64,000 nt of DNA from Histidinibacterium aquaticum (GTDB lineage Bacteria > Pseudomonadota > Alphaproteobacteria > Rhodobacterales > Rhodobacteraceae). This document shows, one piece after another, positions 1 through 8,699 of this stretch. Where the stretch lies: positions 558,001-622,000 of the forward strand of contig NZ_VYQE01000003.1 in assembly GCF_008710275.1 (NCBI RefSeq), in the 5' to 3' direction. Both the position numbers and the translations under genes were made by a program. The notes under the pieces are model-generated. The model ran no database searches. It worked only from the letters and a program-made list of their open reading frames with translations, and was not told the origin of the DNA. Numbering within the stretch: the first letter of the stretch is position 1; the number at the start of each line of letters is the position of its first letter.

Positions 1-1172
1 AACTCGGCCAGCTCCTTGCGCGACGCCGCGGGCCCGATCAGCATCCCGTAGCCGCCCGAGCCGTGGACCTCCTTGACCACCAGGTCCTTGAGGTTGTCGA
101 GCACGTACTTCAGCGAGTCCGGCTCATTGCAGCGCCAGGTCGGCACGTTCTGCAGGATCGCCTTCTCGCCGGTGTAGAACTCGACGATCTCGGGCATGTA
201 GCTGTAGATCGCCTTGTCGTCGGCGATCCCCGTGCCCGGCGCGTTGGCGATGGTGATGCCGCCCGCCCGGTAGACGTCCATGATCCCTGGCACGCCCAGC
301 GCGCTGTCGGGATTGAAGTTCAGCGGGTCGAGGAAGTCGTCGTCGACCCTGCGGTAGAGCACGTCGATGGGCTGGTAGCCCTGCGTCGTCCGCATGGCGA
401 CGCGGCCGTCCACCACCTGCAGGTCATGCCCCTCGACCAGCTCCACGCCCATCTGGTCGGCGAGGAAGGCGTGCTCGAAATAGGCCGAGTTGTAGATCCC
501 CGGCGTCAGCACGGCGACGGTGGGATCCTCGCCCGCCCCGATCGGCGCGCAGGCGCCCAGCGAGCGGCGCAGGTCGCGCGGGTAGTTCTGGACCGGCTGC
601 ACGCGCGTCCGGCTGAAGAGCTCGGGGAACATCTGCAGCATCGTCTCGCGGTTCTCGAGCATGTAGCTCACGCCCGAGGGGGTCCGCGCGTTGTCCTCCA
701 GCACGAAGAACTCGTCGTCGCCCGTCCGCACGAGATCGATGCCCACGATATGCGTGTAGACGCCGCCCGGCGGGGTCACGCCGCACATCTGCGGCAGGAA
801 GGCCGCGTTGCGCTTGAGCATGTCCAGCGGCACCCGCCCCGCCTTCACGATCTCCTGCCGGTTGTAGATGTCGTGAAGGAAGGCGTTGAGCGCCCTCACC
901 CGCTGCTCGATCCCGCGCGAGAGGCGCTGCCATTCCTGCGCGGAGATGATCCGCGGGATGATGTCGAAGGGGATCAGCCGCTCCTCGGCCTCCGACCTCC
1001 CGTAGACGTTGAAGGTGATGCCGGTGAGGCGGAAGACATCCTCGGCTTCGCGCTGCTTGGCGCGCAGCCGGGAGTGATCCTCGCCGTCGAACCACTCCTG
1101 GAAGGCGGAGTAGGGACCGCGCAGCGAGTCCCCCTTGCCCCACATCTCGTCGAAAGGCGTCGTCTCGGTCAT
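1..1172 (-). CDS. Circularly permuted type 2 ATP-grasp protein (partial, 3' end outside window)
   Basis: The reading frame starts with ATG at 1172 and runs off the left edge, so about 390 N-terminal residues are visible. The protein begins MTETTPFDEMWGKGDSLRG and contains stretches typical of the circularly permuted ATP-grasp (DUF404/DUF407) family, such as the PFDIIPRII, EDNARTPSGVSYM and NYPRDLRRSLGA segments and the glycine-rich KEVHGSGGYGML near the window edge. Family members are peptide-ligase-like enzymes usually encoded beside alpha-E, transglutaminase-like and proteasome-like genes; those partners would lie outside this window. Family proteins are roughly 470 residues long, so about 80 residues are missing. 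The family call is confident, but the substrate is unknown. Confidence 0.85.
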   Translation of the reverse strand, partial: MTETTPFDEMWGKGDSLRGPYSAFQEWFDGEDHSRLRAKQREAEDVFRLTGITFNVYGRSEAEERLIPFDIIPRIISAQEWQRLSRGIEQRVRALNAFLHDIYNRQEIVKAGRVPLDMLKRNAAFLPQMCGVTPPGGVYTHIVGIDLVRTGDDEFFVLEDNARTPSGVSYMLENRETMLQMFPELFSRTRVQPVQNYPRDLRRSLGACAPIGAGEDPTVAVLTPGIYNSAYFEHAFLADQMGVELVEGHDLQVVDGRVAMRTTQGYQPIDVLYRRVDDDFLDPLNFNPDSALGVPGIMDVYRAGGITIANAPGTGIADDKAIYSYMPEIVEFYTGEKAILQNVPTWRCNEPDSLKYVLDNLKDLVVKEVHGSGGYGMLIGPAASRKELAE

Positions 1173-1266
1173 GACACCAGCTTTGCCCCGAAACCCGGCG
1201 AAGACAATGCGTTGCATCGGGGGCCTGCGCCTTTCCCGCGCAATCGCCTAAATTTCAGGCAGCCCG

Positions 1267-1932
1267 TCAGGCCTCGACCGGCTCGATCAGCTCCGGCCCG
1301 CTGGCGCGGTTGGAGTTCACGGCCCGGTCGACCCGGTGAAACCGGAGCGTGTCCTCGGGCGGCGCATGCATGAGCGTCGCCGCCCCGTGCCCGGCCTCTC
1401 CCAGCCAGAGCGGCCAGTCCGCCCGTTCCAGCACCACCGGCATCCGGGTGTGGATGCGGCTCATGGTGGCGTTCGCCCCTGTCGTCACCACCGCGCAGGT
1501 CACCAGCCGCTCGCCGCCCCGCTCCCAGATCTGCCAGACCCCGGCGAAGGCCATCGGATCGCCGTCCGCCCGGGTGATGTACCAGGGAAAGCGCGTGCCT
1601 TCGGCATCCTTGGTCCATTCGTAGAAGCCCGATGCCGGGATGATGCAGCGCCGTTCCTTCGCCGCTGTCCGGAAGGCCGGCTTCTCGACGATCGTCTCGG
1701 CGCGCGCATTGATGAGTAGCGGCCCGTCGGAAGGCGTCTTGTACCAGTGCGGCAGGAATCCCCACCGCATCGGCCCCAGCCGCCGGCTCCCCTCGGCCGA
1801 GACCACGGTGTGCACCGTATCGGTCGGGCAGACGTTGTAGTTCGGCACATCCGGCAGGTCGTTCGCCGGGACGGCGTCGAAGAGCTGCACCATGGCCTCA
1901 TGGGGCAGGGTTATGGCCATGCGTCCGCACAT
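1267..1932 (-). CDS. yedK: SOS response-associated peptidase, YedK/HMCES family
   Basis: A 221-residue SRAP-domain protein that should cap abasic sites in single-stranded DNA through a Cys2 thiazolidine crosslink. I chose the ATG at 1932 because it gives MCGRM, putting the catalytic cysteine at position 2 after Met removal; the frame is open 12 codons further upstream but that would bury Cys2. The expected active-site residues are present: Asn75 (INARAET), Glu105 (ASGFYEW) and His161 (RIHTRMPVVL). Length matches the family (about 220). The gene is divergent from the small lipoprotein gene that begins 44 bp away, so the two probably share a promoter region. No obvious ribosome binding site is seen. 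Confidence 0.93.
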   Translation of the reverse strand: MCGRMAITLPHEAMVQLFDAVPANDLPDVPNYNVCPTDTVHTVVSAEGSRRLGPMRWGFLPHWYKTPSDGPLLINARAETIVEKPAFRTAAKERRCIIPASGFYEWTKDAEGTRFPWYITRADGDPMAFAGVWQIWERGGERLVTCAVVTTGANATMSRIHTRMPVVLERADWPLWLGEAGHGAATLMHAPPEDTLRFHRVDRAVNSNRASGPELIEPVEA

Positions 1933-1976
1933 GGGCCATAAGATGGGCCCGAACACAGCCGGAGTCATCCCCGCCC

Positions 1977-2366
1977 ATGCGCCTCTCCCTGCTTCTCGCC
2001 CCCCTCCTCCTCGGCTCCTGTGTCGCCGGACCGGAGCTGGTGCCGATCGGACAGGGCGCGGGGACCAGCGCGGTGCAGAGCTACTACCGCAGCGCCTTCC
2101 TCGGGACCTACTCCCCCTCCCCCGTCTGCGCGGGCCAGGAACTCCTGGTCGAGATGGCGCCCGAGAGCGTCTACGTCGGGGAGACCGGCTGCAACATCGC
2201 GGGCATCGACCGCTCCGGCGACAGCCTTGCCCTGTCCCTCGCCCAGTGCCGGGCCGAAGGAGCGGCGCAGCCCGACCGGACGCTCACCGCCACCCCGACC
2301 GAGGCCGGCGCCCTGCGCATCTCGGGCGGCGGCGTCGACGCCACCGTCGTCCCCTGCTTCGACTGA
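1977..2366 (+). CDS. Small secreted four-cysteine lipoprotein, function unknown
   Basis: A 129-residue protein with a short hydrophobic N-terminus and a lipobox (LLGSC, lipidated Cys15), so it is probably an outer-membrane or periplasmic lipoprotein. The mature part has four further cysteines at 51, 72, 91 and 127. I do not recognise the family. The next gene (2450-2830) encodes a protein with the same cysteine spacing and the same FxGxY start of the domain, so the two look like tandem paralogs. The start ATG lies 44 bp from the divergent yedK start. A disulfide-stabilised beta-rich fold, perhaps an inhibitor-like domain, is a guess only. Confidence 0.7.
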   Translation: MRLSLLLAPLLLGSCVAGPELVPIGQGAGTSAVQSYYRSAFLGTYSPSPVCAGQELLVEMAPESVYVGETGCNIAGIDRSGDSLALSLAQCRAEGAAQPDRTLTATPTEAGALRISGGGVDATVVPCFD

Positions 2367-2449
2367 TCGCGCCGCGCCAGTGTAGCCGCGTGCGTGAACT
2401 TCCCCCGCAGCCGACGCGTTCGACCGGCAATCGCCGAAGGGAGATCGCC

Positions 2450-2830
2450 ATGTGGAAACCCGTCACGCTCGCCGCCTGCCTCGCCGCTCCGCTCGCCGCA
2501 GGGGCACAGAGCACCGAGGACACCCGCCTGCCCGAGGACGCCTGGCGCACCGAGTTCATCGGCCGCTACGCCGTCGAGGGCGCCTGCGAGGACGACGCCA
2601 GGACCTGGCTGCTCAACGAGAGCCAGGTCCGCTTCGGCTCCGAGTGGTGCACCGCGCTCGGCAAGCTGACCTGGGAGGAGGACGGCCTGGCCGTGCCCAT
2701 GTCGGAATGCCGCGACGGGGCCGTGGAGGCCGATGACCGCAGGCTCGTCTTTTACCAGGCCGAGGATGGCCTGACCGTGGACACCGGCGAGCAGACCCTC
2801 GCCCTCACGGACTGCGGCTCGTCCTACTGA
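2450..2830 (+). CDS. Small secreted four-cysteine protein, paralog of the upstream gene
   Basis: A 126-residue protein with a cleavable signal peptide (residues 1-19, AAGA before Gln20) and no lipobox, so the mature form is predicted to be soluble in the periplasm or secreted. Cysteines at 46, 67, 87 and 122 are spaced 21, 20 and 35 apart, against 21, 19 and 36 in the upstream lipoprotein, and both domains open with FxGxY exactly ten residues before the first cysteine. The upstream gene ends 83 bp before this start. The reading frame is open much further upstream, but the ATG at 2450 follows a GAAGGGAG ribosome binding site and gives a good signal peptide. It is followed by a strong terminator. 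No function is assigned. Confidence 0.72.
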   Translation: MWKPVTLAACLAAPLAAGAQSTEDTRLPEDAWRTEFIGRYAVEGACEDDARTWLLNESQVRFGSEWCTALGKLTWEEDGLAVPMSECRDGAVEADDRRLVFYQAEDGLTVDTGEQTLALTDCGSSY

Positions 2831-2835
2831 CGAAA

Positions 2836-2870
2836 AAAGCGCGCCGGGCGAACCGGCGCGCTTTCGTTTT
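2836..2870. terminator. Bidirectional intrinsic terminator
   Basis: A perfect 12-bp stem (2836-2847 with 2853-2864) has a GCGAA loop. It is flanked by an A-tract on the left and a T-rich tract (CGTTTTT) on the right, so it can end transcription of the four-cysteine gene on the + strand and of the convergent 5'-nucleotidase gene on the - strand. Confidence 0.88.
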
Positions 2871-2889
2871 TCCGAAACCCGAAGGGGCC

Positions 2890-4470
2890 TTACTCGGCCG
2901 CGGTCTCCGGCGCGTTCTCGACGGTGATCCGGCCATCGGTATAGGGCTCGTAGGGCGTGTTCTCGGCGAGATACTCCGCCGTCACGTCCGCGAGGTCCGG
3001 ACCGTAGTCGTAGGCGTTCATGGCATCCACGAACATGGAATAGCCGTCGCCGCCGTTGCGGACGTAGTTGTTGGACACCACGCCGTAGGTCGCCTCGGGG
3101 TCGATCGGCTCACCGCCCACCATCACGTCGGAGATACGGCTGCCCGGCTCGGCCGAGAGATCGGCGGTGAAGGTCATGCCCGCGACCTGCGGGAAGCGGC
3201 CGGCACCGTCTTCCACCTGGCTCACGCCGTTCTCGAGCGCGTCGATCATGGTCTGGCCGGTGACCTGGAAGGTCGAGAGCGTGTTCTGGAACGGCAGGAC
3301 CGTCAGCACCTCGCCCATGGTCACCTCGCCCTCGTCGATGGAGGCGCGCAGGCCGCCGGAGTTGGCGATGGCGATCTGGATGCCCTGGTCGGCCACGCGG
3401 TCGAGCATGGCGTCGGAGACGAGGTTGCCCATCTCGCATTCCATCGCGCGGCAGACCGTGCGGTCGCCCTCGATCGGAGCGCTGGATTCGGCGACGACCT
3501 GGTTGCGGATCTCGTCCAGCGGCCCGGCCAGTTCGCCGATGCGCTCGACGGTGGCCTCGTCCTCGGCGACGGCGGCGTCCATGATGAGCGGCTCGCCCTC
3601 GGCCGACATCACTTCACCCTCGTCGGAGAAGGTGACGTTCAGCTCGCCCAGGAACTTGCCGTAGGCATAGGCCTGCACGATGGCGGTGTTGCCGACCATG
3701 GTCGGATAGGGACCGGCGGCATCCTCCATGTCGCCCAGCAGGGTGTTGGTGTGCCCGCCGACGATCACGTCGACGCCCTCGGTTTCCTCGGCGACGCGCT
3801 GGTCGACGCCGTAGCCCGAGTGGCTGAGGACGATGATCTTGTTCACGCCCTGCTCGGTCAGCGCGTCGACTTCGGCCTGGACCGCCTCGACCGGATCGGT
3901 GAAGACGACGTTCGGGCCGGGGCTGGCGAGCTCGTCGGTGTCCTCGGGCGTGAGGCCGATAAGGCCGATGGTCTCGCCCGCGACCTCGATGGTGGTCGAT
4001 TTCTGGATCGCGTCGGCCAGCAGCTCCTCGTTCGAGACGTCGGCGTTCGACATCAGGACGGGGAAGTTCACCGTGTCGACGAAGCCGCGCAGGACCTCGG
4101 GGCCGTCGTCGAACTCGTGGTTGCCCACGGTCATCGCGTCGTAGCCGAGCTGGTTCATGAACTCGGCCGCCATCTCGCCCTTGTAGTAGGTGTAGAAGAG
4201 CGTGCCCTGGAACTGGTCGCCGCCGTCCACGAGGATCGAGTTCTCGTTGCGCTCGCGGGCGTCCGCGATGGCGGTCACCAGGCGCGCGGTGCCGCCGAAG
4301 CACTCGCCGGCCTCGTTGTCCTCGGGCGCGCAGGTCGAATCGAAGGCGCTGATCGGCTCGAAGCGGGCATGGAAATCGTTGGTGTGCAGGATGGTCAGGT
4401 CGAATTCGGCCTGTGCCGCTCCGGCAGTCAGGGCCACGGCGCTCGCCGTGGTCAGGATGCGGGCAATCAT
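2890..4470 (-). CDS. Periplasmic 5'-nucleotidase / bifunctional metallophosphatase (UshA-like)
   Basis: A 526-residue exported enzyme expected to hydrolyse nucleotides or UDP-sugars in the periplasm. A signal peptide ends at AQA21. The N-terminal calcineurin-like domain carries the di-metal motifs LHTNDFHARF (Asp32, His34), GDQF (84-87), GNHEFD (116-121) and GGHTN (238-242). The C-terminal 5'-nucleotidase domain has NSGGLRASI, LPFQNTL and GGDGYSMF motifs for substrate binding. The start at 4470 is preceded by GGGAGACAAG, and upstream in-frame starts would spoil the signal peptide. The leader contains a striking hairpin at 4502-4532. It is convergent with the small secreted gene on the left and divergent from the DUF952 gene. 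The exact substrate cannot be told from sequence. Confidence 0.92.
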   Translation of the reverse strand: MIARILTTASAVALTAGAAQAEFDLTILHTNDFHARFEPISAFDSTCAPEDNEAGECFGGTARLVTAIADARERNENSILVDGGDQFQGTLFYTYYKGEMAAEFMNQLGYDAMTVGNHEFDDGPEVLRGFVDTVNFPVLMSNADVSNEELLADAIQKSTTIEVAGETIGLIGLTPEDTDELASPGPNVVFTDPVEAVQAEVDALTEQGVNKIIVLSHSGYGVDQRVAEETEGVDVIVGGHTNTLLGDMEDAAGPYPTMVGNTAIVQAYAYGKFLGELNVTFSDEGEVMSAEGEPLIMDAAVAEDEATVERIGELAGPLDEIRNQVVAESSAPIEGDRTVCRAMECEMGNLVSDAMLDRVADQGIQIAIANSGGLRASIDEGEVTMGEVLTVLPFQNTLSTFQVTGQTMIDALENGVSQVEDGAGRFPQVAGMTFTADLSAEPGSRISDVMVGGEPIDPEATYGVVSNNYVRNGGDGYSMFVDAMNAYDYGPDLADVTAEYLAENTPYEPYTDGRITVENAPETAAE

Positions 4471-4501
4471 TCTTGTCTCCCTTGCGCGTTGGACTGGACC
4501 A

Positions 4502-4532
4502 CTTTGAGCCCGCCTCGGGGCGGGAGTCAAAG
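4502..4532 (-). promoter_or_regulatory. Long interrupted inverted repeat in the 5'-nucleotidase leader
   Basis: Two arm pairs are nested: CTTTGA (4502-4507) with TCAAAG (4527-4532), and CCCGCC (4509-4514) with GGCGGG (4519-4524), with a 4-base loop. The element lies 32 bp upstream of the nucleotidase ATG, between it and the divergent DUF952 gene. It could be an RNA hairpin in the leader or a protein-binding site; it lacks a T-tract so a terminator is unlikely. Confidence 0.5.
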
Positions 4533-4624
4533 CTCTCTCCGACCCGGTCCCTAGATCCCGCCCGTGACGCGCACATGACGTGGCGGCCTTGACCGCAAAA
4601 GCGGCAGACGCCATGCGAGGGCCC

Positions 4625-4960
4625 ATGCTGATCTACAAGATATTCCGCGCCCCCGAGTGGCGCGCGCTCCAGGCCGACGGCTCGACCGAGGGCGCCCCCA
4701 TCGACCTCGCCGACGGCTACATCCACTTCTCCACCGCCGAGCAGGCCGAGGAGACGGCCGCGAAGCATTTCGCCGGTCAGGACGATCTCTGGCTGATCGC
4801 GGTCGAGACCGAGGGCCTCGACAACCTCAACTGGGAGCCCTCGCGCGGCGGCGCGCTCTTCCCGCACCTCTACCGCCCCCTGCGGCTGGACGACGTGGCC
4901 TGGGCCGAGCCGCTGCCGCTGGTCGAGGGCGCCCACCGCTTCCCGGAGCGCATGCAGTGA
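4625..4960 (+). CDS. DUF952 domain-containing protein
   Basis: A 111-residue cytoplasmic protein that matches the DUF952 family over its whole length: MLIYKI start, the [10 protein letters not shown] motif near residue 40, a LIAVETEGL segment and the C-terminal [14 protein letters not shown]. The biochemical function is not known; the fold is thought to resemble glutathione S-transferase-independent small enzymes, which is weak support. The stop codon overlaps the GTG start of pyrD by four bases (GTGA), so the two are translationally coupled. The ATG at 4625 was chosen over an in-frame ATG further upstream because family members start with M-[LI]-I-[YF]-K. Confidence 0.88.
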   Translation: MLIYKIFRAPEWRALQADGSTEGAPIDLADGYIHFSTAEQAEETAAKHFAGQDDLWLIAVETEGLDNLNWEPSRGGALFPHLYRPLRLDDVAWAEPLPLVEGAHRFPERMQ

Positions 4961-6009
4961 GCCTGGCCGAGCGCGCGGGCCTCGCCGTCCTGCGGCGCAT
5001 GGATCCCGAGCGCGCCCACGCCCTCGCCCTCGCCGGCCTGCGGGCCGGGCTCCTGCCCAGGCGCCCGCGCCTTACTTCCGAACGGCTGAAAACCTCGCTC
5101 TTCGGCCTCGACCTGCCGAACCCGCTCGGCCTCGCTGCGGGCTTCGACAAGAACGCCACCGCCCTCGACGCGCTCTACACCCGCACCGGGCTCGGCTTCA
5201 TCGAGGTCGGCGCGATCACACCGCGCCCGCAGGAGGGCAATCCCCGCCCTCGGCTCTACCGGCTGACCGAGGACCGCGCCGCGATCAACCGCTTCGGCTT
5301 CAACAACGAGGGGATGGAGGCGATCGGCCGGAGGCTCGCCGCCCATCCCGGCGGACTGACCGGCATCAACCTCGGCGCGAACAAGGACAGCGCCGACCGC
5401 GCCGCCGACTACGCCACCGTCCTGACACATTGCGGGCCGCACGCGGATTTCGCCACGGTCAACGTCTCTTCTCCCAACACGGAGCGCCTGCGCGACCTGC
5501 AGGGGCCGGCGGCCCTTGCCGCCCTGCTCGCCCGGGTGACCGAGGCCAATGCCGCGCTTAAGCGGCCGCTGCCGATCCTGCTCAAGATCGCCCCCGACCT
5601 CACGGACGACGAACTGGCCGAGATCGCCGGCACGGCGGAGGAGGCGGGCCTCTCCGGCATCGTCGCCACGAACACCACCCTCTCGCGCGACGGGCTGCGC
5701 AGCCCCTTGAAAACAGAGGCCGGCGGCCTCTCCGGACAGCCTCTCTTCGAGCGGTCGACCCGCGTGCTGGCCCGCCTCTCGACCCATACCGGCCTGCCGC
5801 TGATCGGCGTCGGCGGCGTCGCCTCGGCCGAGCAGGCCTACGCCAAGATCCGCGCCGGCGCCTCGGCGGTGCAGCTCTATACCGGCCTCGTCTACGGCGG
5901 CCTCGGCCTGGTCTCCGAGATCCTTCAGGGTCTCGATGCCCTGCTCGCACGGGACGGCTACGCGAGCGTCGCCCAGGCCGTCGGCAAAGGGCGAAATACC
6001 TGGATTTGA
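4957..6009 (+). CDS. pyrD: Dihydroorotate dehydrogenase (quinone), class 2
   Basis: A 350-residue FMN enzyme that oxidises dihydroorotate to orotate in pyrimidine synthesis and passes electrons to quinone at the membrane. The class 2 N-terminal amphipathic helix is present ([15 protein letters not shown]), followed by [44 protein letters not shown] (catalytic Ser region), KIAPDL, NTTLSR, GVGGVAS and LYTGLVYGG motifs for FMN and substrate. The start is taken as GTG at 4957, which overlaps the DUF952 stop and has GGAG about ten bases upstream. Length agrees with class 2 enzymes (about 340-350). Confidence is high for function and moderate for the exact start. Confidence 0.95.
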   Translation: MSLAERAGLAVLRRMDPERAHALALAGLRAGLLPRRPRLTSERLKTSLFGLDLPNPLGLAAGFDKNATALDALYTRTGLGFIEVGAITPRPQEGNPRPRLYRLTEDRAAINRFGFNNEGMEAIGRRLAAHPGGLTGINLGANKDSADRAADYATVLTHCGPHADFATVNVSSPNTERLRDLQGPAALAALLARVTEANAALKRPLPILLKIAPDLTDDELAEIAGTAEEAGLSGIVATNTTLSRDGLRSPLKTEAGGLSGQPLFERSTRVLARLSTHTGLPLIGVGGVASAEQAYAKIRAGASAVQLYTGLVYGGLGLVSEILQGLDALLARDGYASVAQAVGKGRNTWI

Positions 6010-6153
6010 GGGCAGATTCGCCGCCAAGTGCATTGCCTAAAGGACAGGCCGTCCGACATAATGCTGGCGAATTTGACCCCTAGCCCAAGGGTCGTTAACC
6101 GACCGCCCCCCGGCGGTCCGATCCTCAAAACGGGCGGAAGACGATCTGGGCCG

Positions 6154-6807
6154 ATGCTCGAATTCGACAATGTCACCAAGTCCTTCTGGACCGGCAAGAG
6201 CCGCAAGGTCATCCTCGACCGTGCGTCCTTCCGCGTGGACCTTGGGAACTCGCTCGGCATCCTCGCCCCCAACGGCACAGGCAAGACCACCCTCATCAAC
6301 ATGATGGCGGGCCTGGAGAAGCCCGACGAGGGGCGGATCACCCGCAGCTGCCGCGTCTCCTTCCCGCTGGGCTTCATGGGCGGCGTCGTCTCCAAGCACA
6401 CCGCCGTCGAGAACAGCCGCTACATCGCCCGGCTCTACGACCTCGATCCCGACTACGTCGAGGCCTTCTGCCGCTGGCTGGCCGGGCTGGGCGACTACTT
6501 CGACATGCCGCTCGGCACCTATTCCCAGGGCATGCGCTCGCGCTTCACCTTCGCGCTGATGCTCGCCCTCGACTTCGACATCTACCTCGTGGACGAGGGG
6601 ATGCCGCAGACCACCGACGCCGAGTTCAACCGCAAGGCCAGCGCGATCCTGCGCGACCGCCTGGAAAAGACAACGATGATCATCGTCAGCCATCAGCCGC
6701 AGGTGCTGGAGCGGTTCGCGCGCCAGGCCGCCGTGCTGCACAACGGCCGGCTGATCATGTTCGATACGCTGGAAGAGGCGAAACAGCTCTATGACTACGA
6801 AGCCTAA
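6154..6807 (+). CDS. kpsT: Capsular polysaccharide ABC export ATPase, KpsT-like
   Basis: A 217-residue ABC ATPase. It has Walker A APNGTGKTT (38-46), the short signature YSQGMR (123-128) used by polysaccharide exporters in place of LSGGQ, Walker B IYLVDE (143-148) and the switch His180. Size and the IVSHQ and VLHNGRLIMFDT endings fit KpsT/BexA/CtrD ATPases, which energise export of capsule across the inner membrane. The ATG at 6154 is chosen because the alignment of family members begins at MLEFDNV; the open frame extends upstream to 6028. The gene overlaps the following kpsE-like gene by 17 bp. The permease partner (KpsM) is not in this window. Confidence 0.9.
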   Translation: MLEFDNVTKSFWTGKSRKVILDRASFRVDLGNSLGILAPNGTGKTTLINMMAGLEKPDEGRITRSCRVSFPLGFMGGVVSKHTAVENSRYIARLYDLDPDYVEAFCRWLAGLGDYFDMPLGTYSQGMRSRFTFALMLALDFDIYLVDEGMPQTTDAEFNRKASAILRDRLEKTTMIIVSHQPQVLERFARQAAVLHNGRLIMFDTLEEAKQLYDYEA

Positions 6808-8488
6808 GGCCCCCAAGTTCCGCATCCGCCGCGGAGCGGGCACCGCCGCCAGCGCCGCCGAAGACGCCAGGCAGGAGTCGGACGCCCGGCAGGAGGCGCT
6901 CCAGCCCCGCGCCGTCGCCGACGGCACCACCGGAGCCGTCCATGCCGCGGGCGCCGCCTCCTACGAGGGCGATGTCGACAGCGCGGCGCAGGTCGCCGCC
7001 GACTCCGAGATCGACGCCATCCGGCGCGAGGGTCTGACCGGCCGCCAGCTGCGTATGGCCCGCCGCGTCGCGCAGAAGCAGGGGCTCGCGGTCACTTCCG
7101 ACTTCGACGCCGTGCGCCAGCTGCGCCGCATGGGGATCGACCCCTTCCAGCGCTCCACCGTGCTCGAGCTCGTCGTGCCCGACTCCGCCGCCAACGGCGC
7201 GCCCCCTCGCGGCGATGGCGGCGGCGGCCGGCCGCAGCTGCCCCAGACGGTGCCGCAGGGGCGCCAGGGCGGCACCCTGCCCGCCACCGCGCCCGGGCCC
7301 CAGGTCCCCTCGACCGAGACCCGGCCCGATCCCCGCCTGCAGGAGGGCATGGCCGAGATCGGCCGCATCCAGAAGGACCTCGTGCGCCGCCGCCGGCTGC
7401 GCTTCGGCCTGCTGCTGACCCGGCTCGCGATCTTCGTGGCCCTGCCGACCCTCATCGCCGGCTACTACTTCTTCGCCATCGCCACGCCGATGTACGCCAC
7501 CGACTCCGAGTTCGTGATCCAGCAGGCCGAACCCTCCGGCGCCGCCGGTCTCGGCAGCCTGTTCCAGGGCACGTCAATGGCGACCCAGCAGGACTCCATC
7601 GGCGTGCAGTCCTACCTGACCTCGCGCGACGCCATGCTGCGCCTCGACGAGCAGGAGGACTTCAAGGCCCATTTCTCCGATCCCGATATCGATCCGCTCC
7701 AGCGCCTGCCCGAGGGTGCCTCCGACGAGGAGGCCTACGAGATCTACCAGGACCGCGTGAAGGTCAGTTACGACCCCACCGAGGGCCTGCTGCGGATGGA
7801 GGTCTCCGCCGCCGATCCCGAAACCTCCGAGCGGTTCTCCGAAGCCCTTGTCGACTTCGCCGAGGAGCATGTCGACGCCCAGACCCTGCGGCTGCGCGAG
7901 GACCAGATGCGCGGCGCCCGCGAGAGCTACGAGAACGCGGAGTCGCGCCGCCAGGAGGCCCTGCAGGAGCTGCTCACCCTCCAGGAACAGCTCGAGACCA
8001 TCGATCCCGCCGGCGAGACCGCCGCGCGCACCCAGCGGATCGCGACGCTCCAGACCCAGCGCCAGGAGCTTCAGCTCGAGCTGCAGAGCCGCCTTGCCGT
8101 GCGCCGTCCGAACGAGGCCCAGGTCGAGGCCCTGCGTACCGAGATCGCCAATATCGACCGCCTGATCAACGACGTGCAGGCCGAGGCCGTCGACACCTCC
8201 GACGGCGTGAGCCAGGCGCAGAAGAACACCCAGCTGCGCCTCGCCGAAGAGAACTACGCCTTCCAGAACGTGCTGGTGCAGCAGGCCATGCAGTCGATGG
8301 AATCCGCCCAGATCGAGGCCAACCGCCAGGTGCGCTACCTCTCGCTGACCGTGGCCCCGGTGGCCCCGGACCAGCCGACCTATCCGCGCGCCTTCGAGAA
8401 CACCGTGCTCGCCTTCCTGATCTTCGCCGGGCTATACCTGATGGTCTCGATCACCGCCTCCATCCTGCGCGAACAGGTCTCCTCCTGA
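6791..8488 (+). CDS. kpsE: Capsule polysaccharide export inner-membrane protein, KpsE/PCP-like, with extended N-terminus
   Basis: A 565-residue polysaccharide co-polymerase-type protein that bridges the inner membrane and periplasm during capsule export. Two membrane segments frame a periplasmic domain: TM1 at about 206-231 and TM2 at about 535-557, preceded by a proline-rich VAPVAPDQPTYP segment typical of PCP proteins. The periplasmic part from about 370 to 480 is strongly coiled-coil. Unlike the standard KpsE family (about 380 residues), about 200 residues precede TM1: an Ala/Gln-rich start, a helical block at 73-118 (GLTGRQLRMARRVAQKQG and DFDAVRQLRRMGIDPF), and a Gly/Pro-rich linker. The start overlaps kpsT by 17 bp, implying coupling. 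Confidence 0.87.
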   Translation: MTTKPKAPKFRIRRGAGTAASAAEDARQESDARQEALQPRAVADGTTGAVHAAGAASYEGDVDSAAQVAADSEIDAIRREGLTGRQLRMARRVAQKQGLAVTSDFDAVRQLRRMGIDPFQRSTVLELVVPDSAANGAPPRGDGGGGRPQLPQTVPQGRQGGTLPATAPGPQVPSTETRPDPRLQEGMAEIGRIQKDLVRRRRLRFGLLLTRLAIFVALPTLIAGYYFFAIATPMYATDSEFVIQQAEPSGAAGLGSLFQGTSMATQQDSIGVQSYLTSRDAMLRLDEQEDFKAHFSDPDIDPLQRLPEGASDEEAYEIYQDRVKVSYDPTEGLLRMEVSAADPETSERFSEALVDFAEEHVDAQTLRLREDQMRGARESYENAESRRQEALQELLTLQEQLETIDPAGETAARTQRIATLQTQRQELQLELQSRLAVRRPNEAQVEALRTEIANIDRLINDVQAEAVDTSDGVSQAQKNTQLRLAEENYAFQNVLVQQAMQSMESAQIEANRQVRYLSLTVAPVAPDQPTYPRAFENTVLAFLIFAGLYLMVSITASILREQVSS

Positions 8489-8642
8489 GCCCCGCCCGGC
8501 CCCCTGCCGGGCCGGCCCCCGCGACGTCGCCCGCAGGGCGGAGGAGCGCCGCACCCCGGCCAACGATCACGGTCGCCAGCGCCATGAAGACGGCCCACCC
8601 CGACGCGCGGACGTGACACCACCAACACCGTCCTCGCCCAAT

Positions 8643-8668
8643 TGGTTAACAGATCAACGCGTTAACCA
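8643..8668. promoter_or_regulatory. Inverted repeat TGGTTAAC-N10-GTTAACCA
   Basis: Perfect 8-bp arms (8643-8650 and 8661-8668) are separated by 10 bp. The element sits about 120 bp upstream of the kdsA ATG and is followed by ATTTTTC, so it could act as an operator or as a weak terminator for transcripts coming from kpsE. The TTAA cores are 12 bp apart, so it is not a standard CtrA box (N7). Confidence 0.4.
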
Positions 8669-8699
8669 TTTTTCCCTGTCCCTTCAGTCCCTTGCGGCC

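Noticed and set aside
8643-8668. CtrA binding site
   Set aside because: The two TTAA cores are 12 bp apart, but CtrA needs 7 bp.
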